Both the position numbers and the translations under genes were made by a program. The notes beneath the pieces are model-generated. The model worked only from the letters and a program-made list of their open reading frames with translations. It did no database searches and was not told where the DNA came from. Below, piece after piece: positions 10,643-22,082 of a stretch of DNA of 64,000 nucleotides. Position 1 is the first letter of the stretch, and every line of letters starts with the position of its first letter. This DNA is from Lolium rigidum (lineage: Eukaryota > Streptophyta > Magnoliopsida > Poales > Poaceae). The stretch spans positions 174,746,017 through 174,810,016 of the forward strand of contig NC_061513.1 in NCBI RefSeq assembly GCF_022539505.1, given 5' to 3'.

Positions 10643-12600
10643 GCAATGATATTAAGAGATGGACTGATTTTTAAAGCTAACTGACTGGTCATCTATAGGA
10701 GACAAAAGAAATGCTTAATTTGCTGAATATTGTGTTGGGCTGTGGTTGGTATCAAGAAAGTGTGTTAATACATTCAAATCTTAGCTATCTTACATTGCAG
10801 ATCCTAGCTATCCGGGTATTACATGGAGCTCTTCAATAGTAAACCTAACAAAAACCAGTTGGTACGTCATTCCATTCCTGGGGTCAAATAGCAACGGACC
10901 TCGCTAACTTCAATATGTCATGTGCAACGATGTAGTGATGTATGTACTGGTCCATATTGTGTTGGTGTTTAGACACAAATATTTAACTAAAAGAGAATAC
11001 TGGACTATATGGTAATGAGAAGCTCAATGCTTTATCTTGGTGCTCAAATGACATCTCCAAAGTTCTACTGTCCTTTCCACGAAACTTTCTTCTGTCTCCA
11101 CTGAGTCCCTCCTTTCTGTGACTTTAACCATCACTGGAGTTCACAATTAAAGTATCAGTACTGTAGTATAAGAAGAATTTCCGGTAATAAATTTTCCACT
11201 CTAAAACTCCTATACATGATCAATATGATGTAGCCTTCTCTCCTGAAAACATAATTGCAGCAGCTGGTGCTAGAAGCTCTGAGCCTTGGGAACTCAGAGG
11301 GCGATGTTGGCAGCAACACAACTATCTCAAGTAAAATAGCAATCATTTGCACAGAACTGAAGGACCTTACCTTGTCATCTATAACCATAACACACATGCT
11401 AAACTGCTAGTTCTTTTACCCCAAGTTAATTAATACAAGATATAATAGGGGAGTAAATATTACACATTCAGACTTAAGAAGTTAGAGAAAAATTAATGAT
11501 TGCATGAACCTCCTAGCATACCGAATACGATACGAATAGTAGTGAGTGAACTTCTAAACTATCCGATATCAATCTACCGAGTTCTAACATGAACATATAT
11601 TAGTTCATAACTGAATTTTGGGCTACAATGTAAAACAATGAAAAAATACAGTTTGGGATTCAGGTATTTTTTCTTATACTTCTACGATTGAAATGAATTA
11701 TAAATATCTTGGTTTTTTCCAAACACTTACCGGGTGAATTATATTTTAAGATGGCATTTAATCTGAAGAACCAAATATCCATTGCAAATCAACATCAAAT
11801 TGCATGAAGCTTGTAAATGCGTTCAAATCAAACATCATAAGATGTATTCTATGATAACATTCTCCAAGATCCATCACAAGCAATCTGGTTCCTACGTCTA
11901 TAAAAAAGAAACTGGCTCTCAGAACAGAAAACCAAAGAAGCCAAACTTGACTGACCCTTTGAAAATCCCACATCATAACAACCCACACATTTGAGGCTAA
12001 TCTTGTCCACCGCCTGAACCAGGCACAAGTTTTCTGAATTCAGAACACGAAAAAAAGACATGGCGGTGGCAGTTCTGTGAGATACCGAGGATATTGTAGT
12101 AGGAAAGCGAGTACCTTCGTTGAAGTGATAATGCAGAAAACTCGAACTGCATGGTGGTGCTAAATCCGGGCATGTCCCATTAGCGACGGTCGGTCCGCGA
12201 GGGACCTCGTCGGCGCCCGATCTAGAGGAAAATAGGAAAGTAGCAGCGGCGGGGAGAGGAGTGTGCGTGGCTTGACCGGCGGCAAGCGTGAAGATTCGTG
12301 GCATCCTCGGGCGTTAGATCGCGCGTGTGTGTATGGTGGGGTTGTAGCGGCGGCGAGCAAGGACGGGGGCAGCGGTGGATCATCCGTTCGTGGAGGGAGC
12401 GGCACTCGGCGGTCCAACGCCGTGGGGTGCGCGCGGCTGCGAGGCGAGGAAGTACCGGGCGGTGGGGAGGGCATTCATGGTGGAGGTAGGAGGAAAATAT
12501 GGAGTGAAATCACTTCCCTGATTTTGCGGATGCGCTTTCAAACTATCGTGGTTAATTTAGGAAGTGGGGCTACGGAAGTGATCCTCCAAAACAGGGGAAG
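10643..12600. other. Helitron body, no recognised gene
   Basis: The sequence is AT-rich up to about 12000 and then GC-rich (12140-12480). Open frames here include a minus-strand frame at 12304-11849, but none matches a family I know. The GC-rich part may be a captured first exon. No claim is made beyond that. Confidence 0.4.
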
Positions 12601-13715
12601 GGGTGGGGAGAAATGGGCGTTCCCATCCATTAGATGGTGTGGATAGACGGCTCAGATCTTATTTTCCTACGCAACTTCGTGCCTTTATAAGTAGTAGAGA
12701 TAGTAGAGATTTATTTTGTACTTTACTTTTTGCCCTCATTTACTTTGGACTTTGATTATTTGCCCCTTTTGAGTTATTCTGAATTATTATAGTTTGTTTT
12801 GAGGATAAGGGTAAAAATCTTAGTCCAAAATAACCCTATCTACTCTCGTAAACTGCTCATCTTCCCCGTGGACTATATCGCCTTTCCTTCTTCATGCTCG
12901 ACTATGGCGCTGCTCTATTCTGGTTCTGGCACCCTCCTCATCAAATCCGTTGATCTATTCCACTCACGTGATGTCGGATCCCATCCCAATAGCCATTCCC
13001 CTGCGCTTCATGTTCAGCCATGGCGCCAAAGGCGGGGGATTCGGTGGAGCCTGTCAGCGAAGGCGCGCGGCTGCGGGAACCATCTGAAGGTTAGGCCGGT
13101 AAGGGGCGCGCCGCCGGGTACGGATGGAGCAACGGCGCAGGCTGAGTAGCAGTGAGTCGCGGGCAGCACGAGCAATAGGCAGATCCCAAGCGCGCAGAGC
13201 TGAACCTCGTCGATGACGTTCAGGGAGCAGATAAAGTGAAGGTGCGGGCCGGCCTGCGGGGTCTCGTCCTGCCCCTGCGCCCCGACGATGAGATCGCCGC
13301 CTTCGACCTCCACCTGTGCGAGGCTAGAGTCGTTTCTCACCATGGTCTATCCTGAACAATTTCTCGTAAGGAAGAAGAAAGGGGTAGTTTTGACATTTCA
13401 AGTGGACCCAGTCTGTTCGAGGGCAGATGATAAAAGTCCAAAGTAAATCAGGGCAAAAAATAAAGTACAAAGTAAACAAGGGCAAATCGTAGAAGTGTCA
13501 AGTAAATAAGGGCAAAAAGTAAAATCCCCCAAAGAAAACACAGCATATTCCGCCTGTTCCAGCAGTAGAGAGAAGCGACCTAACATCCAGCGCGAGAAAG
13601 AGATCCCGCCGAATCCCCCAAACCCAACCACCGCCTCTCCGGCGACCCCAGATCTCGTCTGCGGCGGCGGCGGGGCCGGAGGTCGGAGGGCGGAGGGCGG
13701 GGGTTCGAGGCGAAG

Positions 13716-16700
13716 ATGTTCTATGGGGCGATGGTGTGGGATCCGTGGCTGATCGTGGCGCAGATCGTCTGCCTGCAGTGCCTCTACTACCTCGGCCTCG
13801 GCACCTTCATGGCGCTCCTCGTCGGCACCCGCGTCCCGCGCCTCACGCTGCTCTACCTCTTCGACTTCGCCATACTCACGCCGCGCACAACCACCGGCTG
13901 GTGCGCCATCGCCTCCTTCCTCCTCGCCGCCATCGCAGGGTACGGTAACAACATTCTCATTCCTCCTTGCACGCCGGCAAACCAACGCTTGGTTCGTCGA
14001 AGCTACCACCTACTTGTGCGAGTTTTAGCGGCGCGGGGTTTCTTCTCTAGGAGTCAAGGCACGGAATAGGTCGACTGGACCCCTGCGCTTGTTGTGGTGC
14101 TAATTGTTACTGGTTACATGAGCAATGGCTGTAGGTGTTAATTGCTTCTAGTTCCAAATGCGTCGAGTTGAAATTGCCAGTTCAACTGCGTCTATGTTTC
14201 CAGATCTGTTCGTATGGGGCAGGTATTGCTATTCTAGGCTGCTAAATGTGCGAAATGTAATAGCCGTTTCCTGAACCCCACTAGTTAGGTGATTCGAGCT
14301 TTGCTGGTATGTCAAGGCTTGAGAGGGGTCTGTTTGTATGCGTGTACTTGCTAGAGCTGTGATGTATCTGAATTATAGAGCTAATTCTGCTATGTAACAT
14401 AGCAGCAAGGTGATATCATCTTACTACTTGTGTACATCAGAAGGTTTTAGTAGGGTCTAGGTGCCCAATTATGACTGGAAGGAAGACCTTCTTAGTCTTC
14501 TCACCAGTAGACAGACCAGTGAATTATTTAGTGGAATTCCAGTTTTAATCCAGAAATATTTCGCAATCACTTTATGTCTTCAGTCTCCAAATCAACCAAG
14601 AAGAGTATAAACTCTAGTGTATATTCTAGAGCCAGGTATTCTAATTGCAGCCAGATAGGAGAGTTAATCAACTCCCTATCATTTATCAGAGAAGGCAAAA
14701 ATTACCACATGCTACAATCTGCTAGGAAAGCGCTTACTGAAGTATCTGAACTTATGCAGAAGGACAAAAAGAATGAATCGGGTTTTGCTGCTTCAAGCCT
14801 TTTTGAAATGATATTTTTCTGCAGTTCACATTATTGCGTGTTTTGTTTTCCTGTATCGATCCTTGCAGGTAGGGTAAACATTCTCAAGCGACCATACCTT
14901 GTTGTGGTTAGTGCTAGCACTAAGGATTAGACTTCTAGTTCCACACTGTACTTGTCATGAATAACTCTAGGAACCAAAACCATGCAACCTATGATAAGCC
15001 TGCCATTAAGCCTTTCACAAAGAATTTCTCCTTTGTTTTGCTATGAAGAGAAAAGACTTCATTGATGTTGCTTTAGCATTTTTCAGTTGTCTAATATTCC
15101 CTTAAATGATTTCTGCAACAAACGGCCCAGTGTTAACTTTGCAACGATCCTTTCCTTGGGCAGTGCTGGATTCATGCTTTATGTGATTGAGAGAGCCAAG
15201 AAGTGCCTGGACTTTGCAGCCACCCTCTACATCATTCATCTATTTATTTGCATCATTTATGGTGGATGGCCAGCTTCAGTTACATGGTGGGTTGTTAATA
15301 TTGTTGGTTTGGCAATCATGTCTCTCCTTGGAGAGTACCTATGCATCAGGCGAGAGCTACAAGATATTCCAGTACGGATTCGTGCAAGTAAGCAACTCTA
15401 TCCTAATGAGTTTGTCTTGTTTCATTTTCCTTAGATGACTGTGTTATTATGTATAAGGAGTCCTGTACAATTTGTTGCTTATGGATGTAGCCTTCTTGTG
15501 GAAGTCTGCTTACCCAAGGGTCTTGTGTTAGCTTGGATACTAGAGTGACTAAGTTGTTAATACATGCTGCTAACTAATGAACTTTGAAGCAATGGATGGC
15601 ACATTCTATTGTTTGGACATGTCTGCAATTTTGTTATATCCAGATTCTTATGTTGCAGCCCTCATGCATGGTTTGAAAAAAAAACTTACCTTGCCACTTG
15701 GTACCTAGTTGTATCCATATCTGACCCTTATGAGTTTTGGTGGTCCTTAATTCCTTATGAGTCTTGAAGTTAACTATAGTTAGTATCAACTATACCTCGA
15801 AAAGAAGAAAAAATAGTTAGTACCAACTGAAATCTTGTGTCATCATGAGTGCCCACAGTTTGATAGGTTTTTGTTGTGTTTTGTTGTCCACTTATGAGGG
15901 TCGCAGGGAGGTCAAAGTGAGCTAGTTCAACCAGAAAGATACAAATAAGTTTGAGCACATATATACAATTATACACATAATAATATGCTCTTTGTTTGGC
16001 TAATTTCTTCGGTGAGTCATGGATTACTCTTGACAGGGCTGGTGTGTTACAAATTACAACTCTTACGTGTCGTGTGGCTAAAAGTTATAAACTCAGAGCC
16101 AACTGTTGCTAACTAAATGAATACTGAGCCAACTATACGCCAATAAATGAAAGAAGTGAAAATAATCATGGAAATACAACCTAGTTCAACTTCAGTTCCA
16201 GTTACAAAAATTTCATGTGGTGTAGTCTGAGCAGATGGTAAACTGTAAACTTAGTTCAAGCAGAGATATGAACCATGATTTTAATCTTTGCAAACGTAGA
16301 TGAATGCTTTCTGCAAGTTTAGTCCCAAGTTCTTGTTCAGGCACTGGTTTTCATGTTTCATGGTGTAGTCTGAGCAGATGGTAAACCGTAAACTTAGTTC
16401 AAGCAGAGATATGCAATTATGCATCATGATTTTAATCTTTGCAATGTTAGAAGAATGCTTGCTGCAAGTTTGGTCCAAGTTCTTGTTCAGTCACTGGTTA
16501 CAGCATCTTGCTAACTCGATTCTGGCATCTAATAATGAAAGCTAGCATCTTGCTAACTCAATTCTACCAGATGAGGTCCAATAATGAAGTCAGTAGAACT
16601 ATAGATCAAACTGGACCCACTGGGTACCGAAAATCTATGTAGCTGTTTTCACTTCTCAGCAGGTGGACTAAGAAAATTTCGAGGGCTCTGAGTTTTTTTT

Positions 16701-17182
16701 TTTACCGTGTACTAAAACGACTTACTGGCCATTCTAGTTCAACTGTGGTAGGGTTGCATATGCTTCCAGACAAAAAATCATTGGGAACAACTGCAAATAT
16801 GCATTTTTTGCTGGCTCATAGCATTTTCTCGATTGAAATAGTATGGGAACATGTGGCACACAAATAAATTTATATTTGATCTGGCTTATTTAATTATCTT
16901 CCTGCCATTTTTAGTATGACTAAGTTCATTCAGTGAAAATATATAGTTTCTTCTATGCTGTTTAGCAAACATCAAACATTATCTGTTAATACTATGCCAG
17001 CACTGTTCTAGATTCCTGAACAAGAGAACAATGACACGGAGGTTTATGTAACAAACTTTTCATACCTGGAACTGAACTCAGTACATGTACAGGGTTACAT
17101 TCCCTCTAATTGCTGGAAACAATCTTGTCCTGTCACAACATAGTAATCTGCTAATTATTTCATCCTTCCTTCAGGTGTTTAA
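13716..17182 (+). CDS. SYS1: SYS1 homolog, Golgi membrane protein (three exons)
   Basis: SYS1 is a small four-helix membrane protein of the trans-Golgi that recruits the ARFRP1/ARL3-type GTPase and so supports vesicle tethering. The coding exons are 13716-13939, 15164-15387 and 17175-17182, all with GT-AG introns, giving 151 residues. The first exon begins MFYGAMVWDPWLIVAQIVCL. The second contains ERAKKCLDFAATLYIIHLF and YGGWPASVTWWVVN, which are strongly conserved in plant SYS1. Four hydrophobic segments lie near residues 11-37, 45-76, 90-105 and 112-130. The last exon is 8 nt and codes only the end of a Ser codon, Val and stop. Without the second splice, translation would run 14 codons into the intron. 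A Mutator-like element ends 185 bp upstream of the ATG. The family assignment is firm. Confidence 0.94.
16211..16502. repeat. Tandem duplication, about 145-bp unit, in SYS1 intron 2
   Basis: The segment tttcatgtggtgtagtctga at 16211 recurs at 16356. Both copies end with caagttcttgttcag and cactggtt. A smaller duplication of agcatcttgctaactc follows at 16502 and 16544. All of it is intronic. Confidence 0.85.
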
Positions 17183-18151
17183 TCTCAGAGACTAAAAAAG
17201 GAGTATAGGCGGTTTCCAACTGTTGTTACCCCCAAAGGGATGCTTGTTAATATCTTTGCTTAGGAATACAGAGACCTGCGATGTATGCTTTGTTCTATGA
17301 TTTACAAGCAATACTGTTGAATCCTGCAAATATTTAGTGATGCATGATCTCTCATTATAGTCACCAGAGATAATGGCATTGCAAGCAAGGCCTCTGAACC
17401 ACCAGGGGAGTGGGATGACAGCTCAAGTTTATGGGATGTATGAAGTCTTCCCCCTTCTATGGATAGTGACAGAGAAAAGGTTGCTGATTGACAATTTGTA
17501 TGACTAGATAACAATACCTTGAAATTGTTCTTTAGCGAGACTGATAATGCAAATTTTATCTCACAGTTTGATTCTTGTTAGCTGTATATTACAGACGCCA
17601 TATAGTACCAGGTGTTGTCTCTTTCAGTTCGTGACAGTTGAATTTTGTTTAACCCTTGGACATGATTGTTTAGAACTTCGACATTTCTTTACAATGCTTT
17701 TAGTTCATGCGCAGTAATGCTGCGTGTTCTGCATAGAGGATTTTTATTTTTGTGGAGTGATTTGCCTGAAGGATTTGAAAGTCTTCAACACCAGGTAACT
17801 GCAATTTCATTTGCACTTGATTTTCTTCCAGCGGCGTTCCACCCTGCTTTTCTGCACCAGCTGTGATAACCTCTCATAGAAGGCAACTTGCCGCCTAACA
17901 GTTTCGTGATAATTCATGATTTGTTTTTACCCCTGAAACAATTGAGGCATACGCTTCAGTTTTGTAGAGGTGAAGGAATATTATGGGGATATTCACTTCG
18001 ACCCTTAGTAATGCAAGGCATATTGTTTTTTTTTTCTGTGAATGGCAGGAGCTGCCTTTGCATTACAGGAGAGTGATAACAGTAGGAACAATCACCGAAG
18101 CTTAAGAGAAATGGATATAACATGAAACGAAAGGTTTTGATGAGAAAACAG
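17183..18151 (+). other. SYS1 3' region, no further gene seen
   Basis: This interval should contain the 3' UTR of SYS1 and downstream spacer. Several short open frames occur (for example 17666-17866), but none has coding character or a recognisable domain. Confidence 0.45.
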
Positions 18152-18163
18152 GCTCCTCTGGGC

Positions 18164-18538
18164 TTTTTTTTTTTTTTTTTTTTTTTGACGAAAGGCAGTA
18201 GGCACTGCTTTCATTAATAATAGGAGGAAAAAACATGCAGAGTGCAGAACTCTGAACTTACAAGAAACAGAAAACAGAAAAGACATCAAAACAAAAGTAA
18301 AGGAAAAGAAAGTTTCAGCAGAACTGAAACCAATAACAAAGCTATACACTGAGTGCTAGAACTCCCAGCAAGCTGTTACTTCAGCGAGACACTAAAATGC
18401 TCTTGCCAATTCAGTCAGGTTCTTGCGGTCTGTGAGCCAATCTCCTTAGCAATGTGTGCCAATCAATGATCTTCATGTAGATAGATTCAGGGGTGGCCCT
18501 CGTGTTGTTGAAAACGCGATCGTTCCTCTCTTTCCAGA
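18164..18538 (-). mobile_element. 5'-truncated LINE
   Basis: A poly(A) tail appears as a T-run at 18164-18186. Minus-strand coding includes ELWKERNDRVFNNTRATPES, the WKxRNxRVF motif near the end of plant LINE ORF2. Flanking direct repeats gctcctctgggc (18152-18163) and gctcctctggggc (18539-18551) mark the insertion, so the element is 375 bp. It landed in the 3' part of another LINE. Confidence 0.75.
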
Positions 18539-18856
18539 GCTCCTCTGGGGCTGGTACAGCAAAAATAACAATTACTCCCAAAAACACCTCTCTTAAGAGG
18601 CATATGTCATCTCTGATCAATTGCATGAACTATCGACCTGCAGTGCGTTTCGTTGAAAGACTCTTCTATTCCCAGGCAATCGTATGCAGCGAAGCAAACC
18701 CCCTTCTGGTTGAGCCTCCGTTAATCATACTCCACCAGTCCCTGGCGGACGTGTTGGCCAGCGCAACGCCTACGTAAGAGCATGTCTAACAGGCCCCATA
18801 TTTTTTCGCCCCTTAAAACGCGAGTAGAGGGCCCTGTATTCACTTTTCGCCGGCCG

Positions 18857-18956
18857 AAAACTCGGACGAGCTAGCAGATCCCGTATCCCACCCCGTAAAA
18901 CAGAATATTCTGTTTTACGGGGTGGGATACGGGGTCTGCTAGCTCGTCCGAGTTTT
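18857..18956. repeat. 100-bp near-perfect palindrome without spacer
   Basis: The left arm (18857-18906) and right arm (18907-18956) are reverse complements over 50 bp with a single mismatch, and there is no spacer at the centre cagaatattctg. The motif accccgtaaaac recurs in related form near the other end of the transposon, so the palindrome may have arisen by inverted copying of subterminal sequence. Confidence 0.95.
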
Positions 18957-19191
18957 ATACCCCTCAAAACAGGGTTTTTTGACAAATTGCATATTAGAAC
19001 CAACACACCATTCACATAAAATAAATGTTTTACATCACACAATAATCGTCTTAATTATTACAATAATGTTTCTCGGAAATGTCAACAAATGTTCTAATGG
19101 AAGAATTAAACAAATAACAAATGTTTCACACATACAACAAATAGGAAATGAATGTTCCACACATACAACAATGGGAAATGAATGTAAAAAC

Positions 19192-20527
19192 TCATTGGCC
19201 ATGCAACTGCCAATGGTGATCAATCAGATCTTGGGTGAGCTGGTGATGAGTCTCGGCATTTTCAATGCCTCGATGAGCTGCAAGAAAAGCTTCAAGCCGA
19301 TCGGGGTTCCTCTCGGGCTGCACTCGGGTGCCAACATTGTCATAGAAACATGGCAAGTTTAAACCTCTTTCATCTTCAATGATCATGTTGTGAAGAATCA
19401 CACAACATGTCATGACATCAACAAGAGTTTCCTTGTCCCAAAACCTAGCAGGACCCACGACAATTGCAAACCTTGCTTGAAGGACACCAAAAGCTCTCTC
19501 AATATCCTTGCGGCATGCCTCTTGATTTCCGGTGAAGCAAGCTTCCTTTCTTGTCAAAGGCCTGTCCTTTTTCTCTTTTATGGACTTGACAAGGGTTGCA
19601 TAGTTAGGGTAAATACCATATGTGAGATAGTACCCCATGGTGTACTCATTGTTCATAACTTTGTAGTTACAAGGTGGAGCATCACCCTTAACTAGTCTTG
19701 CAAACAAAGGGGATCTATTCAAGATGTTGATGTCGTTGAGTGTCCCCGGCAATCCAAAAAAAGCATGCCAAATCCATAAGTCTTGAGAGGCCACAGCTTC
19801 AAGAACAATGGTAGCATCACGGATTTTGCCACAATACATGCCATGCCATGCTTTTGGACAATTTTTCCATGTCCAATGCATGCAATCCAAACTACCAAGC
19901 ATTCCCGGCCACCCCCTCTTTTCATTGATCTCCATGAGCCTTTTTGTATCATCCTCATTTGGAGCTCGGAGATACTTCTCTCCATACAACTTGATCACCA
20001 TCTTGGTGAACATACGCACGCAATCCGTGGTTGTTTGCACACCAATGCGAAGGTACTCATCGGTATAATCTGCTTGGTATACCGTATGCAATAACCCTCA
20101 TGGCGGCAGAATTTTTTTGGTATGGGCTAAATCCCATGACTTGGGCAGCATTTCTTTTTGCTTGAAATAATCGCAATTTGCCTCGCAATCTTTGACGATT
20201 TTCTCGAACAAAGTCCTACGCATTCGGTACCGTCTACGGAAGAGGCGGGGAGGATAGGTCGGTACCTCGGCGAAATAATCTTGCATCAGTCTGCTCGTGG
20301 CCGAGCGCGCGGTTCCGCGGAATGCACATACGCCCCATCACGGATCCTTTCCGCTGATCCAGCAGCTTCATGCGGTCCTCCGTTTGCTTCAAGCCGAACA
20401 GGAGCAACATCATCTCCGTCTCATCGTTGTTGAGCAGCTCGTCGATATCCGAATCGCCGGAATCCGACGACGACCAATCGGTGGACGTCGCGTCCAAATC
20501 CGCCATGTGCACATCCTCCGAAGCCAT
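19192..20527 (-). pseudogene. PIF/Harbinger transposase, frameshifted
   Basis: This is a DDE_Tnp_4-type transposase that would cut and join the element ends. The largest intact part, 20091-19192 (299 codons), holds GSLDCMHWTWKNCPKAW, followed by FFGLPGTLNDINIL and ERAFGVLQARFAIV. It ends with CCVILHNMIIEDER, as in plant PIF-like and ALP1-like proteins. Upstream pieces in other frames are an acidic start (MASEDVHMADLDATS) from 20527 and a segment from 20286 (YPPRLFRRRYRMRRTLFEKI). At least three frame changes, near 20280, 20150 and 20060, prevent a full protein. It looks decayed rather than active. Confidence 0.85.
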
Positions 20528-21510
20528 CTACCACGGTGTACCATACATCAGCCCCAAATCCGACCAATTTACCGGCGGCAACGAAGAAGAACGCGGCGGA
20601 ATACTCACCGGCGGAGAAGACCACGGCGGGAGGGCGGGCGGCGAGCGCGGAGGGACGCGGAACTTCGGCGGGGGCGCGGCGGAGGTGCGGCGGGCGTCGA
20701 AGAACCTCGACGAGGCTGGGCGGACGGCGGAGGGGCACGGATCTGACGGATTGCGGCGGCGGCGCGCGGGGGAAAACGGGTGGGGGAGCCGAAATGTCCG
20801 CGCACGCTTTTGGAATTGGGATGCTGGCTTCGCCCACTATCCCCGCTCCCACCCCGCACAAGTAGGGGGCCCCGTACTCGAAAACAGCAAAAAACGATTC
20901 GGGGGGCGTTTTTACGGGGCGTGCTAGAGGGCCGAGTAGAGCCGAAACCCTCAAACCGGCGGTTATTATACGGGTTTGCCCCTTTTACGGGGTCTAGACC
21001 TGCTCTAGGTTGATCGCGCAAAGCATTCGTCCATATCTCGAGCATGGGGGCACTCCAGGTCCAGGACTCGGAGGATGTGCGCAACAGTTCTGTTGGTCTG
21101 ATCGCAGAAGCAGCAGGTGCTGTAGTGCAGCCATCCTCGAGCAAGCAGTCTAGCAGTCTGTCCCTAGCCCAGTTGCGATTTTGAATTAGCGGGAGAATTG
21201 TCGGCTCGCTGGGATTATGCAGGTGTGCTCTGCGGAGGGCGGAGGGGGATCGGCCTTGTCGACTCAGTTGATGGCGGTAGCCAGAGGGGTTCTCTTCGGG
21301 AAGGAGCTCGAGAACGCGCCGCTCCACGGGAAGGGCTCCGACAAGAATAGTGGACTTCGTGAAGCTCCAGAGACGACCAGAGAAGATTGGGACGCGGCGT
21401 AGGTGACGAATCGATGTGCGGCGGGGAGCGGAGGAAGATGGGGTCGATACGACGGTGCAGACGCTCGGCTCGATTCACTTGGCGATTAGCGCAATAGGAT
21501 ATGACGAAGA

Positions 21511-22082
21511 TTTTTTATTTTAACAGGGCTAGCCCAGAAGGGTCTGGATACCACATTAAACTAAAAGCGGTGTGGTACAAATTACATAAAGGACCTCCGG
21601 AAACAACACATTTTGAACCATATTCCTAGCTTTTACAGAACAATCCCTAAACAAAGAGAAGAAAATGCAATCGGGTTCTCCGACTCCTCCGACAATCTTA
21701 GGTCTCGAGCGACGGTCGTCGTCACCAGCATCGGGGACTAGACCATTTGGTGCAGTGGAGAGGATGTGCTACGTCGTGAGTCCTACACATGACCTCCGAT
21801 GGAGGTTGAAGAAGACCTGACGCAACGTCAACGCCAGACTCTGGAGTTGCTGCCCGCCAGCATAAGGTTCGGCTGCCAATCTTGGGCCACCGAGGATGAA
21901 CTCCAAACAGCCACAATATCACGAACTCCCCTTCACCGCAGAATGCACCAGCTAGCTTACCCTTCTCCTCACCTCCACGACCGGTCAGAAGAGAGAGCAA
22001 CATCAGCGAGAAGACCGATGAACCGCTTATCGAAGAAGACCTCACCGGGTCTGCAAACCACGCCCTGCTTACACCTCGCAAC
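21511..22082 (-). mobile_element. Possible poly(A) retroposon, related to 9528-10629
   Basis: The left end has a T-run (21511-21520) followed by taacagggctagccc and, later, gtggtacaaattacat. The retroposon at 9528 has taacaaggtagggtcc and gtgggtacaaattgtag in the same order. Both also have a minus-strand frame with GRGGEE. No target duplication was found here and the 5' border is a guess. Confidence 0.45.

Larger units (their letters stand above)
8551..12709 (-). mobile_element. Non-autonomous Helitron
   Basis: On the minus strand the element starts TCTCTACTATCTCTACTACT at 12709 and ends with CTAG at 8554-8551. It lies between a host A and a host T, as Helitrons do. A 6-bp stem hairpin (acgtgc/gcacgt, 2-nt loop, 8564-8577) sits 9 nt inside the CTAG end. 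Removing the element restores a Mutator TIR that aligns with the opposite TIR, which confirms both borders. The element is 4159 bp with no recognisable Rep/helicase, and it carries a 1.1-kb retroposon and a possible captured exon. Confidence 0.9.
8497..13530. mobile_element. Mutator-like element, interrupted by a Helitron
   Basis: The termini are inverted repeats: left ggggaattttatattttgcc, right (reversed) gggggattttactttttgcc. They are flanked by the perfect 9-bp duplication aaagaaaac (8488-8496 and 13531-13539), diagnostic of Mutator-type insertion. The left repeat is cut at 8550 and resumes at 12710, where it again aligns with the right repeat, so the full TIR is about 125 bp. Without the Helitron the element is about 875 bp. 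Its interior (12800-13400) is GC-rich and may be a captured gene fragment. No transposase is present. Confidence 0.9.
18778..21005 (-). mobile_element. PIF/Harbinger transposon
   Basis: This 2228-bp element has termini gagcatgtctaacag on the left and, reversed, gagcaggtctagacc on the right. It is flanked by TAA (18775-18777) and TAG (21006-21008), a slightly decayed 3-bp target duplication. It encodes a DDE transposase on the minus strand. The subterminal regions are GC-rich with ccccgtaaaa motifs in both orientations, including a large palindrome near the left end. The companion Myb-like ORF of PIF elements was not found. Confidence 0.85.
18539..21508 (-). pseudogene. LINE ORF2 zinc-binding region, split by a Harbinger transposon
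   Basis: Minus-strand LINE sequence lies on both sides of the Harbinger element, at 21508-21009 and 18774-18539. The distal part holds IQNRNWARDRLL and further Cys/His residues of a zf-RVT domain. The proximal part continues toward MQLIRDDICLLREV. Stops and frame changes are present. The zf-RVT coding continues across the insertion, which supports the nesting order LINE first, Harbinger second. Confidence 0.7.

Noticed and set aside
14574..14930. 118-codon frame in SYS1 intron 1
   Set aside because: It has no known domain, is AT-rich and is interrupted relative to splice sites. SYS1 exons join correctly without it.
20370..21327. Long frames on both strands between the transposase start and the right end of the Harbinger element
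   Set aside because: They fall in GC-rich subterminal sequence, cross the element border and show no conserved motif.
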